NCBI RefSeq assembly: GCF_900107135.1
Contig: NZ_FNOV01000001.1
Coordinates: 441,385 to 505,384 of the forward strand
Direction: 5' to 3'
Source: Hymenobacter psychrophilus
Lineage (GTDB): Bacteria > Bacteroidota > Bacteroidia > Cytophagales > Hymenobacteraceae
Length of the DNA stretch: 64,000 bases
A model generated the notes under the pieces. That model did no database searches. It saw only the letters and a program-made list of their open reading frames with translations, and was not told the origin of the DNA. A program made the position numbers and the translations under genes. This document shows, in pieces, positions 7,344 through 15,482 of this stretch; the stretch's first letter is position 1, and each line of letters begins with the position of its first letter.

Positions 7344-9323
7344 CTAATTGAAGAACTGCCAGCGCAGGCCGAACTGCAGGCGGCGGGGCAGCGCGGCGTA
7401 GTAAGGCGCAGCAAAGTAGCCGCTTTCGGGTAGCTGATTGACGTAGGCCAGCTTCAGAAACACGCCCACCGTTTTAATGTCGGCATTTATGAACACGTCG
7501 GCCACCGGCACGCTGCGGATGGTGAAGTGGTTCTGCACGAAGAACTGCTGGGTGCTGGGGCTGTAGTCGTAAGCCTGCCAGCGCGACTGGTAATAGCCCT
7601 GCACGCCCACCTGCCCAAACAGCGCGTTTTTAAACAGGTAGCCCTGGTAGTACAGGCGCGCATCGCCCACCACGGCCGGAATCCGCAGGGCCGGGTTGTC
7701 GGTGCCGGCGCCGCCCGTAACAGTTGCCTGGGTTTCGAAGAACAGCTTCCCGACGCTGCCCCGGTAGTGGCCCATAAAGGAGCTTATCAAAAACGCGTCG
7801 GACTGCTGCGTGGGGCCCGCCAGGTGCACTTGGTCAGTTTGGGAATCCGGGTCGACCGAGTAATAGATATAGTTTTTGATGTTAGCCACCGTGCCTGCGG
7901 CCTCCACGAAATGGCGGCCCAGCTGCCGGGCGGCCCGCACCCGCAGCTGCTGCACCTGCACATTGTCGAAGCTGTTGTTCCAGGCAAAGTGGTTGCCCTC
8001 CACCTGCTGCTCGGTGAGCGTGGGGGCGGCGCTGGTCAGCAGCAGCTCGCCGCTAAGCCAGTCGAGCCGCGCCCGGCCACTAAGCCAGAACTCGGTTTTG
8101 GCCGGGTTTTTCACCGACGGCTTGAACTCGCCGGCCGTTTCGATGGCGAACTTCCGGTACGCAAACGTCGCCGTGCCCCCCAGAAACAGCTGGGCACTGT
8201 CGCGCCGGGCAAGCGCCTCGCTTACCACGGCCGGCGCCCCGTAGGCCGCGCGCGTTTCGAGCGAGTACGTGCGGTAGCGGCCGTACAGGCGGTAGTTTAC
8301 CAGCTGGCTCTGCCCCATTACGCCTACCGTGTTTTCGAGCTGCCGGAACTCGGCCCGGTCGTCGGTGGCGGCCGTGCTCAGCCGGATAACCGGGTAAAAA
8401 GGGTTGGGCACGCCGGTGGCCAGCACCGGCAATTCGTCGGTGTACCGGTTCAGCTGCCGGCTCCAGTCGAAGAGGTGGTAGGCCGTGAGGCCGCGGCCCA
8501 GCAGCTGGTAGCTGTGCAGCAGCCGCGCCCGGTCGCGGGAGTCGCGGTTTTTGGCGTTGGTCAGGTTCACTTCCTCGCGCTGGTAGCCGAAGAGCAGGGT
8601 TAAGTCGGGATACACCGTACCATCGGCCAGCGTATCGAGCTGGTAGGGCTGGGGCCGGATGCCCCCTTGCTCGGCCAATGTGTGCCGGGCCGTGGCAAAG
8701 TGGCCCATGGCGTGGTAGCGGTTATTGAGCGACTGGTAGCGGGCAAAAAACATGAAGTTGGTATGCTCGACCTGGCCGGTTTTGGTGTTGTCGACGGCAA
8801 TGGCCTTGTTGGCTCCGAACCGTTCAAAGTTGAAGCCCACGTTGAAGCGCTTCTTAAGGCTGCGGGCGTAGCCCAGCTCGAACACCTGCTCGTAGGGGTT
8901 GCCCTGGAAGAAGCGAAAAAACGTGTAGGGCGAGCGGGTATCATAGTAATTCACGTCCTCGGGCCCGCGGGCGTATTGGTCGAACACGGTGCGGCCCAGG
9001 CGGCCGCCCAGCTGCCGACTGGCCTCCCAGAGCAGCGGCCGCGAAGCCGAGCCAAAGTAGCCCAGCGTCTGCTGAAACGTGGTGTCGTGGGTCCAGTAGC
9101 GCTGCTGGGGCAGGCGCGTGAGGGTCGTATCGATCATGCGGCCCACGGTATCGCCTTGCAGCAGGTCGCGCTCCTTGAGAATAAAGGTGGTGCGGGCCCC
9201 GTAGCGGTTGCGGGTCGAGTCGTCGAGAATCTGGGCGTGGCCGGCCCAGGGGCGCAGCAGGCCCAGCCCCAGCAGGCCGGCCAGCAGCAGCAGGCGCAAC
9301 GAGGAGTTACGGAGAAGAAGCAA
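7344..9323 (-). CDS. putative outer-membrane porin (beta-barrel)
   Basis: About 659 aa; belongs to the Bacteroidota 'putative porin' family. A Leu-rich signal peptide ends WAGHAQ, and the mature part begins with a short Asp/Arg-rich plug-like stretch, then alternating aromatic strands throughout (YWTHDTTFQQTLGYFGS, YQSLNNRYHAMGHF) and a C-terminal strand ending in Phe-Asn, as expected for an outer-membrane barrel. The start is uncertain. A TTG at 9323 lies 7 nt after the lpxK stop and gives a compact signal peptide; an ATG at 9392 adds 23 residues and overlaps lpxK. I prefer the TTG. Coupled to lpxK, so outer-membrane biogenesis is the common theme. Confidence 0.8.
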   Translation of the reverse strand: MLLLRNSSLRLLLLAGLLGLGLLRPWAGHAQILDDSTRNRYGARTTFILKERDLLQGDTVGRMIDTTLTRLPQQRYWTHDTTFQQTLGYFGSASRPLLWEASRQLGGRLGRTVFDQYARGPEDVNYYDTRSPYTFFRFFQGNPYEQVFELGYARSLKKRFNVGFNFERFGANKAIAVDNTKTGQVEHTNFMFFARYQSLNNRYHAMGHFATARHTLAEQGGIRPQPYQLDTLADGTVYPDLTLLFGYQREEVNLTNAKNRDSRDRARLLHSYQLLGRGLTAYHLFDWSRQLNRYTDELPVLATGVPNPFYPVIRLSTAATDDRAEFRQLENTVGVMGQSQLVNYRLYGRYRTYSLETRAAYGAPAVVSEALARRDSAQLFLGGTATFAYRKFAIETAGEFKPSVKNPAKTEFWLSGRARLDWLSGELLLTSAAPTLTEQQVEGNHFAWNNSFDNVQVQQLRVRAARQLGRHFVEAAGTVANIKNYIYYSVDPDSQTDQVHLAGPTQQSDAFLISSFMGHYRGSVGKLFFETQATVTGGAGTDNPALRIPAVVGDARLYYQGYLFKNALFGQVGVQGYYQSRWQAYDYSPSTQQFFVQNHFTIRSVPVADVFINADIKTVGVFLKLAYVNQLPESGYFAAPYYAALPRRLQFGLRWQFFN

Positions 9324-9330
9324 CGGAAAA

Positions 9331-10407
9331 TCAGCCAACGGCGGGAAGCGGAAAGTAGGGGTCGAGCAGGGAAGCCAGCCGGGCCTCCCCATCGGCCAGG
9401 AACCGGACGGTTATCGGGATGTAAAATACGGGCAAATCGGCCACACTTGCCGCCAGCGCGGGCTCCTGCAGCCGGGCCGCGTCCTTTTGGGTAGTCAGAA
9501 CGCCCTGGCCCGGCTGGCATTGCGCGGCCAGGGCTACTATTTCGGCGGGCGTGAAGGCGTGGTGGTCGGCGAAGCAGGCGTGGTGGGCCACCCGGTAGCC
9601 GGCCGCTGCCAGGTGCGCCAGCAGCGGGGCCGGCTGGGCAATGCCGGTCAGCAGCAGCACCTCGCTCCCACCCTCCGGCGCGGCTATCCGGCCGGCCGCC
9701 GTACCGGGCACGGGCACTGCTGGGCCGTAGTCGTAAGCCGAAAACAGCACCGGCACCTCGGGCCGGGCATAGCGGCGCACCTGCGCCGTGATGGTGGCGC
9801 GGGTCGCCGCGCTCAGGTCGGGGGCGCACTTGGTGATGATGACGGCATCGGCGCGGGCGGCTCCGGCCCGGCTTTCACGCAGGCGACCGGCGGGCAGCAC
9901 AAAATCGGCATAAAACGGCCGTTGCTGCTCCGTCAGCAGGATGTTAACGGCCGGCCGCACCCGGCGGTGCTGGTACGCATCGTCGAGCACCACCGCCGTT
10001 GGGGCCGGCACTTCAGCCAGCAGCTGCCCGATACCGGCCACCCGGTTTTCGCTCACCGCCACCGCCACCGTGCCGCCGAACTGCCCGAACTGCTGCCAGG
10101 GCTCATCGCCGACGGTAGCCGCCGAGTCGAGGGCCGTGGTGAGCCGGTAGCCGCGGGTGCGGCGGCCGTAGCCCCGGCTCAGCAGGGCCGGCTGCTGCCC
10201 GCGGGCTTGCAGCCAGGCCACCAGCCAGGCTACGTGGGGCGTTTTGCCGGTGCCCCCCACCCGCAGGTTGCCCACGCTCAGCACGGGCACCTGCACGAAG
10301 GCCGTGGTCGGCTTCCAGCCCCGGTCGTAGAGCCAGTTGCGCACCGCCAGCACGGCGGCATAGAGCCAGCTGAACGGGCGCAGGAGTAGTTGTAGGGCGA
10401 AAGTCAA
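9331..10407 (-). CDS. lpxK: tetraacyldisaccharide 4'-kinase LpxK
   Basis: Phosphorylates the 4' position of the tetraacyldisaccharide lipid A precursor at the inner-membrane inner face. It is 358 aa long, the usual size. An N-terminal membrane-associated helix precedes the Walker A sequence GNLRVGGTGKTP at about residues 46-57. A DDAYQHRR segment (the LpxK DDGfQH-like motif) and the GIAQP motif are also present. It reads into the downstream porin gene with a 7-nt gap or an overlap, so the two are probably co-transcribed. Confidence 0.95.
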   Translation of the reverse strand: MTFALQLLLRPFSWLYAAVLAVRNWLYDRGWKPTTAFVQVPVLSVGNLRVGGTGKTPHVAWLVAWLQARGQQPALLSRGYGRRTRGYRLTTALDSAATVGDEPWQQFGQFGGTVAVAVSENRVAGIGQLLAEVPAPTAVVLDDAYQHRRVRPAVNILLTEQQRPFYADFVLPAGRLRESRAGAARADAVIITKCAPDLSAATRATITAQVRRYARPEVPVLFSAYDYGPAVPVPGTAAGRIAAPEGGSEVLLLTGIAQPAPLLAHLAAAGYRVAHHACFADHHAFTPAEIVALAAQCQPGQGVLTTQKDAARLQEPALAASVADLPVFYIPITVRFLADGEARLASLLDPYFPLPAVG

Positions 10408-10555
10408 GTGGCAAAAGGCTAGGCCGGGCCACGGGGCCGGCCGGCAATGGCGCGGGGCATCCCGGCCGCCGCAAAAGTAGCGGGTTGGGCCGGGTTGACG
10501 GGTATAAGCGGTTCGGCTTTCGAGAAACTTTCCGGCGAAGTTCCGCTGCAGTTTG

Positions 10556-10563
10556 CACCTTTG
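10556..10563 (+). promoter_or_regulatory. possible -7 element (CACCTTTG)
   Basis: CACCTTTG resembles TAnnTTTG with one change and lies 74 nt upstream of the ATG of the decayed PP2C gene. It is probably the promoter of the ancestral intact gene. Confidence 0.35.
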
Positions 10564-10637
10564 CCCGATCGGGGCCGCTACTCCCTGTTTTCTCCTTGGC
10601 TACGGCAGTAGCCCGGGCGGCCCGGCCCACTGGGTAT

Positions 10638-10963
10638 ATGCAACTTTATCAGCTCCTGAAGCGCGGAGCTTACCATCCCGAGCCTACCACCTCGCCCGGC
10701 CCTTTGCCGAGTGGTACGACCGGCAAACTCAGCGCCTGAGCGCCCCCAACTGCTACGACCTGAGCCTGGCCACCGACGGAATTGACAGTTTCGAGCCTGC
10801 CGCCCCCACCCCCAACCTGCCCGACATACCGGCGCTGCTTCTGCTTGACAGGAAAGTAGCCGAGCGCCCCGAAATGCTGGCCATAAAGGTGCGCTGCCTG
10901 GAAAACGCCCTCGAATTGACGGCCACCGACGACGTGGCCATCGTCCGGGTTATCCTCGGGTAG
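10638..10963 (+). pseudogene. PP2C-family phosphatase remnant, internally deleted and frameshifted
   Basis: The ATG opens with MQLYQLLKRGAYHP, which resembles the start of a Bacteroidota PP2C-like phosphatase family (normally followed by a CED motif). This frame stops at 10739. A different frame then carries a PP2C-like C-terminus: AEWYDRQTQRL, the YDLSLATDGIDSF strand and the closing TATDDVAIVRVILG. The ~150-180 residues between them, which would hold most metal-binding aspartates, are missing. The break is around 10675-10690. I conclude this is a decayed gene with an internal deletion plus a frame change. The alternative, a short intact protein from a TTG at 10553, begins before the promoter element and is less likely. 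Confidence 0.65.
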
Positions 10964-11110
10964 CTGGTTGCCGTCGGTAGCCCGCAGAAGACGCCAACCG
11001 GTCTCTCCCAATTGGCATTTACGAAACCGCAACCCACCTATCCTCCTCGGTTCAGATTCGTATTACATGCTTCCCTTTTCGTTTCATATCACTTCCCAGC
11101 ATGCCTGCCC

Positions 11111-11791
11111 ATGCCCTTTGCCGACCGCTTAGCCCACTTTCTGCTTGATTTCCCACTGCCCCCACCCCTGCCCGACGCGGTGACGGCGTACAGCCCCTAC
11201 CACGAGCAGGGGCCGCGGGAGCTGTTCACCGAGTTTGCCCGGCGCTACTATGCCGGCAACAGGCCAAGGGTGGCGCTGCTGGGCATTAATCCCGGCCGGC
11301 TGGGTAACGGCCGCACCGGCGTGGCCTTCACCGATGGGCTGGCCCTCACGGCCTGGGGCATTGCCCACAAGTTACCGGCGCGCCGCGAGCCGTCGAGCGA
11401 GTTTATGCAGGCCGTGGTGGAGGCCTGGGGCGGGCCGGCAGCGTTTTACCAACAGTTTTATGTAGGCTCGCTCTACCCGCTGGTACTGCTCAAAGATGGC
11501 CGCAACTACAACTACTACGACTCGCCGGCTATAACCGAATCCCTCTGGCCCGACATGCGCGCCAACCTGCAGCAGCTAGTCGCGGAAGTGGGCCTGAGGC
11601 AGTCGGCAGCCGTGTGCCTGGGCCGGCGCAACGCTAAGTTCTTTCAGCGCTTCAACGACGAGCTGGGCCTATTTGAGCAGCTTTACGTACTGGACCACCC
11701 GCGCTACCTGATGCAGTACCAGCGCCGCCACCTGGCCGAAAACGTGGCCCACTACGTGGAAGTGCTGGCCCAGGCCGCTGGTTTGGCGTAG
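11111..11791 (+). CDS. SMUG2-type uracil-DNA glycosylase family protein (DUF4918)
   Basis: Predicted base-excision repair glycosylase, 226 aa, of the SMUG2 branch of the UDG superfamily. The water-activating motif I reads GINPGRLG at about residues 56-63. A YVGSLYPL-like region and a YYDSP segment lie mid-protein, and the later HPRYLMQYQRR contains the His-Pro expected of the motif II/DNA-intercalating loop. The frame continues upstream, but the ATG at 11111 begins right before the domain. It is a single gene between the PP2C remnant and nif3. Confidence 0.82.
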   Translation: MPFADRLAHFLLDFPLPPPLPDAVTAYSPYHEQGPRELFTEFARRYYAGNRPRVALLGINPGRLGNGRTGVAFTDGLALTAWGIAHKLPARREPSSEFMQAVVEAWGGPAAFYQQFYVGSLYPLVLLKDGRNYNYYDSPAITESLWPDMRANLQQLVAEVGLRQSAAVCLGRRNAKFFQRFNDELGLFEQLYVLDHPRYLMQYQRRHLAENVAHYVEVLAQAAGLA

Positions 11792-11916
11792 GTTTGGCGT
11801 GAGCCAGACGGAGTGCCAAGCGGGTGTGGTACCCCGTCCGGCGTTGTTACCCCGATAGTGGTAGTACGCCAAAAAAGCGTGGCACCACATCCACGCATCA
11901 TTCCTAATTCAAAAAA

Positions 11917-13017
11917 ATGCCCCAACTACTCGACCTCATGCGCGTGCTCGAAGCCGCCGCGCCGCTGGCTTACCAGGAAAGCTACGACAACGCCGGCCTG
12001 CAATGCGGCGACCCGCAGATGGAAATCCGGGGCGTACTCATAGCCCTTGATTGCACCCCGGCCGTGGTGGAGGAGGCCATCCGGCGCGGCTGCAACGTGG
12101 TGGTGGCCCATCATCCGCTCATTTTCAAGCCCCTCAAGCGCCTGACCGGAGCCAACGAAGTAGAGCAGACGCTACTTATGGCCATCAAACACGACGTGGC
12201 CCTGTACGCCGCCCACACCAACCTCGACAACGTGGCCCACGGCGTAAACCGCAAGCTGGCCGACAAGCTGGGGCTCGAAAACGGCCGTATTCTCGATCCT
12301 AAACCCGGCCTGCTGGGCAAGCTGATAACCTACGTACCCGCTACCCACACCGCAACCGTGCTGACGGCCCTGTATGCGGCCGGCGCGGGACAGGTGGGGC
12401 AGTACTCGGGGTGCAGCTTCCGCTCCGAGGGCACGTTCACGTTCACGCCTGGCGCGGGCAGCACCCCTTTCCTGGGGCAGCCCGGCCAGCCCCACACTGG
12501 CCCCGAGCAACGCGTGGAAGTGCTGCTGCCGCTGCACCTGCAACGGCCCGTACTGGCCGCGCTACGGTCGGCCCATCCCTACGAGGAAGTGGCCTACGAG
12601 CTGGTAAAGCTGGAAAATAGCCACCAGGATGTGGGTTCCGGCTTCGTGGGTGAGTTGCCCGAGGCGCTGAGTCCGGCCGAGTTTCGGCAGCGGCTGCGCA
12701 CGGCGCTCGACGTGCCGGTGGTAAAGCACACCGACTTCGAGCGACCCATTAAAAAGGTGGCCCTTTGCGGCGGCGCGGGCGCGTTTCTCATCGGCAAGGC
12801 CCGCGCCGCCGGGGCCGATGCCTACGTGACCGGCGACCTCAAATACCACGAATACTTTGGGGCCGAGGGCCGGTTGATGCTGTGCGATGTCGGCCACTTC
12901 GAGAGCGAGCAGTTTACGGGCGAAATATTCCAGGATTTGCTTGCCGCGAACTTTGGAAGTACTTTTGCGGTCTTAATCGCACAGACCCTCACCAACCCCG
13001 TCCGATATGATTTCTAA
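11917..13017 (+). CDS. Nif3-like dinuclear metal-centre protein (YqfO/GTP cyclohydrolase I type 2 family)
   Basis: 366 aa, the long form of the Nif3 family with an inserted PII/CutA-like domain (residues ~125-235). The metal ligands are visible: VVAHHPLIF (two His, about residues 66-67), the AHTNLDN motif with Asp near residue 105, and the C-terminal DVGHFESEQ. The DNAGLQCG and TGDLKYHEYF signatures are intact. Members assemble as toroidal hexamers; their physiological reaction is unsettled. Its last 11 nt overlap the start of the downstream zinc-ribbon gene, a pairing commonly seen in Bacteroidota. Confidence 0.92.
   Translation: MPQLLDLMRVLEAAAPLAYQESYDNAGLQCGDPQMEIRGVLIALDCTPAVVEEAIRRGCNVVVAHHPLIFKPLKRLTGANEVEQTLLMAIKHDVALYAAHTNLDNVAHGVNRKLADKLGLENGRILDPKPGLLGKLITYVPATHTATVLTALYAAGAGQVGQYSGCSFRSEGTFTFTPGAGSTPFLGQPGQPHTGPEQRVEVLLPLHLQRPVLAALRSAHPYEEVAYELVKLENSHQDVGSGFVGELPEALSPAEFRQRLRTALDVPVVKHTDFERPIKKVALCGGAGAFLIGKARAAGADAYVTGDLKYHEYFGAEGRLMLCDVGHFESEQFTGEIFQDLLAANFGSTFAVLIAQTLTNPVRYDF
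12936..12967 (+). promoter_or_regulatory. internal promoter for the zinc-ribbon gene
   Basis: TTTG at 12936-12939, a 20-nt spacer, and TACTTTTG at 12960-12967 fit the Bacteroidota promoter consensus. It sits inside the 3' end of the nif3-like gene, 39 nt upstream of the next start codon. Confidence 0.6.
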
Positions 13018-13759
13018 CCCAGCCGCCGCGGAAGTTACCGTTGCCAGCAAACTGGAAGCGCTGCTACACCTGCAGCAAATTGACTCGCAACTGGACGAAA
13101 TTCGGCGCGTACGCGGCGACTTGCCCGAGGAAGTGCAGGACCTGGAAGATGAAATTGCCGGTTACGAAGTGCGCGTCAGCAAATTCGACGAGGAAATTTC
13201 CGGCCTCAACGACCAGATCAAGCAGCGCAAGCAGGCCATCAAAGATGCCGACGGCCTGATCAAGCGTTACGAGGAGCAGCAGCAGAACGTGCGCAACAAC
13301 CGCGAATACGAGGCCGTTGCCAAGGAAATCGAGCTGCAGAAGCTGGAAATCCAGATTGCCGAGAAGAAAATCAAGGAGGCGCAGTACCAGATCGAGCAGA
13401 AGAACAACGACATCAGCGGCACCAAGCAGCGCCTGATCGAGCGCAAGAAGGACCTCGACAACAAGAAAGGTGAGCTGGAAACCATCGTGGGCGAGAGCGA
13501 GGCCGACGAGAAGAAGCTCATGGACCAGCGCGCCAAGGCTGTGAAGCCCATCGAGGACCGCCTGCTGACTGCCTATACCCGCATCCGCGGCAACGTGCGC
13601 AACGGTTTGGCCGTGGTAGAAGTAAAGCGCGACGCCTGCGGCGGCTGCTTCAACACGGTGCCCCCCCAGCGCCAGGCCGACATCATCTCGCACAAGAAAA
13701 TCATCGTGTGCGAGCACTGCGGCCGTATTTTCGCCGACGTGGAAGCCCGGGGCGAATAG
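13007..13759 (+). CDS. coiled-coil protein with C4 zinc ribbon (CT398/DUF164-like)
   Basis: 250 aa. Residues ~15-190 are a long charged coiled coil (many Lys, Glu, Gln, Asp), and residues ~205-245 form a C4 zinc ribbon: CGGC, then CEHCGRIF. The family is widespread and thought to act with nucleic acids, but its exact role is unknown. It overlaps the nif3-like gene by 11 nt and can be expressed from that operon or from the internal promoter at 12936-12967. A terminator with a good T-run follows. Confidence 0.9.
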   Translation: MISNPAAAEVTVASKLEALLHLQQIDSQLDEIRRVRGDLPEEVQDLEDEIAGYEVRVSKFDEEISGLNDQIKQRKQAIKDADGLIKRYEEQQQNVRNNREYEAVAKEIELQKLEIQIAEKKIKEAQYQIEQKNNDISGTKQRLIERKKDLDNKKGELETIVGESEADEKKLMDQRAKAVKPIEDRLLTAYTRIRGNVRNGLAVVEVKRDACGGCFNTVPPQRQADIISHKKIIVCEHCGRIFADVEARGE

Positions 13760-13777
13760 TTTTTCTTTGCTAAGTTT

Positions 13778-13812
13778 AAAGAACGGCCTCTATCCGGGGC
13801 CGTTCTTTTTTG
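13778..13812 (+). terminator. intrinsic terminator after the zinc-ribbon gene
   Basis: 11-bp perfect stem (13778-13788 with 13798-13808) with a 9-nt loop, followed by a T-run. Confidence 0.8.
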
Positions 13813-13816
13813 TGCT

Positions 13817-15322
13817 ATGGCATTTCCCGCAGAGAAGCGCAGAGAATTTCGCAGAGGTACGCTAAGAGCGTGCTGGCTGGTAGTACTCTGCTCGGCGAAT
13901 CTCTACGCTGCCCTCTGTGCGCCCCTGCGGGAAACAGTGTCAGAACTCACCGAGCACCAGGCCCGCGCCTACGCCGAGGTGCTGAACATGCGCCCGGCCG
14001 CCGCCTGCGCTTTGCTGGGCGCGGGAACCGATGCCGGCACGCTGTTGGTGCAGGACTGCCTGGGCATCACCGAGCTGCTCGTCAGCCAGGACGCTGCCCG
14101 CTTCGAGAGCACCGTGGCGGCCCAGGATGCGCGCCTCGCTGCCCTCGATGGCCAAGCCGGCCCGCTGGCCGAGTACGCGGCGGCCGAAATCCGGCTGCAC
14201 CAGGCTGCCGCCCAGGTGGTGTTCAATCACGAGGTGCAGGGGGCCTGGAGCCTGCGCCGCAGCTATGGGGCCATGCAGCGGGTGGTGGAGCGCTACCCCA
14301 ACTACCTACCGGCCCGCAAAACACTCGGGATGCTGCAGTTTTTTATCGGCTCGCTGCCCGAGGGCTACCGCTGGTTTCTGCGGCTGCTGGGCCTGCCGGG
14401 CTCCATAGATGCGGGCCTGACCAACCTGCGACGGGCCGCCAGCCAGCCCAACGACTTCCAGCTTGAAGCCCGGCTGGTACTAGCCCTGCTCGAAGAAACC
14501 TATTACAAGAAGCCCGCTGCGGCCCTGGCCTTAGTCGAGCGCCTGCACCGCGAGCAGCCCGAAAACCAACTGCTGGTGTTTCTGCTCATCAGCCAGCGCA
14601 AAAAGCAGCATCGCACCGACGAGGCGCTGGCCGCCTACCGCGCCCGCCCTACCGGCCCGGACTACCTGCCGCTACCCTACCTGCACCACCTGGCCGCCGA
14701 CCTGCTGCTCTACCAAGGCCAATACCCCGCCAGCCGCCGCGCCAACGAGCTGTTTCTGCGGCAGTACCGGGGCCGCCACTACCTGAAGGACGCCTACTTC
14801 AAGCTGTACCTGGCCTGCTGGCTGGGGGGCGATGCGCCGGCCGCCGGCCGCTACCGTGCCCGCATTGGCCCCGCGGGCCGCACGGTGCTGGAGGAGGATA
14901 CCTACGCCCAGCGCTTCTTCGATGACCCGCAGCCGCTCGATGCCACCCTCACCCGCGCCCGTCTGCAGATTGACGGCGGCTACTACCGTCCCGCCCTGGC
15001 CACGCTGACCACATTCCGCGCTAGCGCCGCTACGCCCCTGCGCGACCAACTGGAGCACCTTTACCGCCGCGCCCGCGCCCTGCACCTGCTCGGCCAACCC
15101 GATTCGGCCCGCGTACTTTACGCCCAAACTATTGCCCGCGCCGGTTCGGCACCCTACTACTACGCGCCCCAGTCGGCGCTGCAGCTGGGCTACCTGTATC
15201 AACTGGAGGGCCAGCGGAATACAGCTAAAGCGTACTTCCAGAAGGCGCTGAGCTACTCCCGCCACGAATACAAGAACAGTACCGACACCAAGGCCAAGCT
15301 GGCCTTGGCGGAGTTGAAATAG
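13817..15322 (+). CDS. tetratricopeptide-repeat protein, probably exported
   Basis: 501 aa with helical repeats of TPR type (VERYPNYLPARKTLGML, then later AKAYFQKALSYSRHEY) over most of its length. Function unknown; TPR proteins act as protein-binding scaffolds. Residues ~18-35 (RACWLVVLCSANLYAALCA) look like a signal peptide. However, the first ~39 codons fall inside an imperfect 112-bp inverted repeat rich in CGCAGAG words (13823-13934), so the N-terminus may be derived from a dispersed repeat, or the true start may lie downstream, for example the ATG at 13987. No separate promoter is obvious; the upstream gene's terminator ends just before it. Confidence 0.7.
   Translation: MAFPAEKRREFRRGTLRACWLVVLCSANLYAALCAPLRETVSELTEHQARAYAEVLNMRPAAACALLGAGTDAGTLLVQDCLGITELLVSQDAARFESTVAAQDARLAALDGQAGPLAEYAAAEIRLHQAAAQVVFNHEVQGAWSLRRSYGAMQRVVERYPNYLPARKTLGMLQFFIGSLPEGYRWFLRLLGLPGSIDAGLTNLRRAASQPNDFQLEARLVLALLEETYYKKPAAALALVERLHREQPENQLLVFLLISQRKKQHRTDEALAAYRARPTGPDYLPLPYLHHLAADLLLYQGQYPASRRANELFLRQYRGRHYLKDAYFKLYLACWLGGDAPAAGRYRARIGPAGRTVLEEDTYAQRFFDDPQPLDATLTRARLQIDGGYYRPALATLTTFRASAATPLRDQLEHLYRRARALHLLGQPDSARVLYAQTIARAGSAPYYYAPQSALQLGYLYQLEGQRNTAKAYFQKALSYSRHEYKNSTDTKAKLALAELK
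13823..13934. repeat. CGCAGAG-type inverted repeat overlapping a gene start
   Basis: TTTCCCGCAG (13823-13832) and CTGCGGGAAA (13925-13934) are perfect outer arms. Inside, AGCGCAGAGAATTTCGCAGAG on the left matches, imperfectly, the reverse complement of the segment at 13886-13909. The word family CGCAGAG is a common intergenic repeat in Bacteroidota and other bacteria. Here it lies in the 5' coding region of the TPR protein. Confidence 0.7.
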
Positions 15323-15338
15323 CCTGATGCCCTAGGTT

Positions 15339-15457
15339 CCCAGGGCTGAAGCCCTGGGCTACGGAGCGGGATGGTGGCTCGCCCCAAGTCTCCGGCTCTT
15401 TTCGCTAACTAGCCCAGGGCTTCAGCCCTGGGATGCAGGGCTGAAGCCCTGCATCCC
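15339..15457. repeat. intergenic inverted-repeat cluster (CCCAGGGCTGAAGCC type)
   Basis: Perfect 23-bp arms at 15339-15361 and 15410-15432, each itself palindromic around GGGCTGAAGCCC or GGGCTTCAGCCC. They are followed at once by a third hairpin (GATGCAGGGCT with AGCCCTGCATC, 15432-15455). It fills the 160-bp gap between the TPR protein and pabB, and may also serve as the terminator. Confidence 0.85.
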
Positions 15458-15482
15458 GCCGTCACCGTCGTACTTTCGTCCC

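Noticed and set aside
10553..10637. TTG start giving an uninterrupted 136-aa protein
   Set aside because: The TTG precedes or overlaps the -7 element, and the first ~35 residues do not look like any protein; the PP2C remnant explains both frames better.
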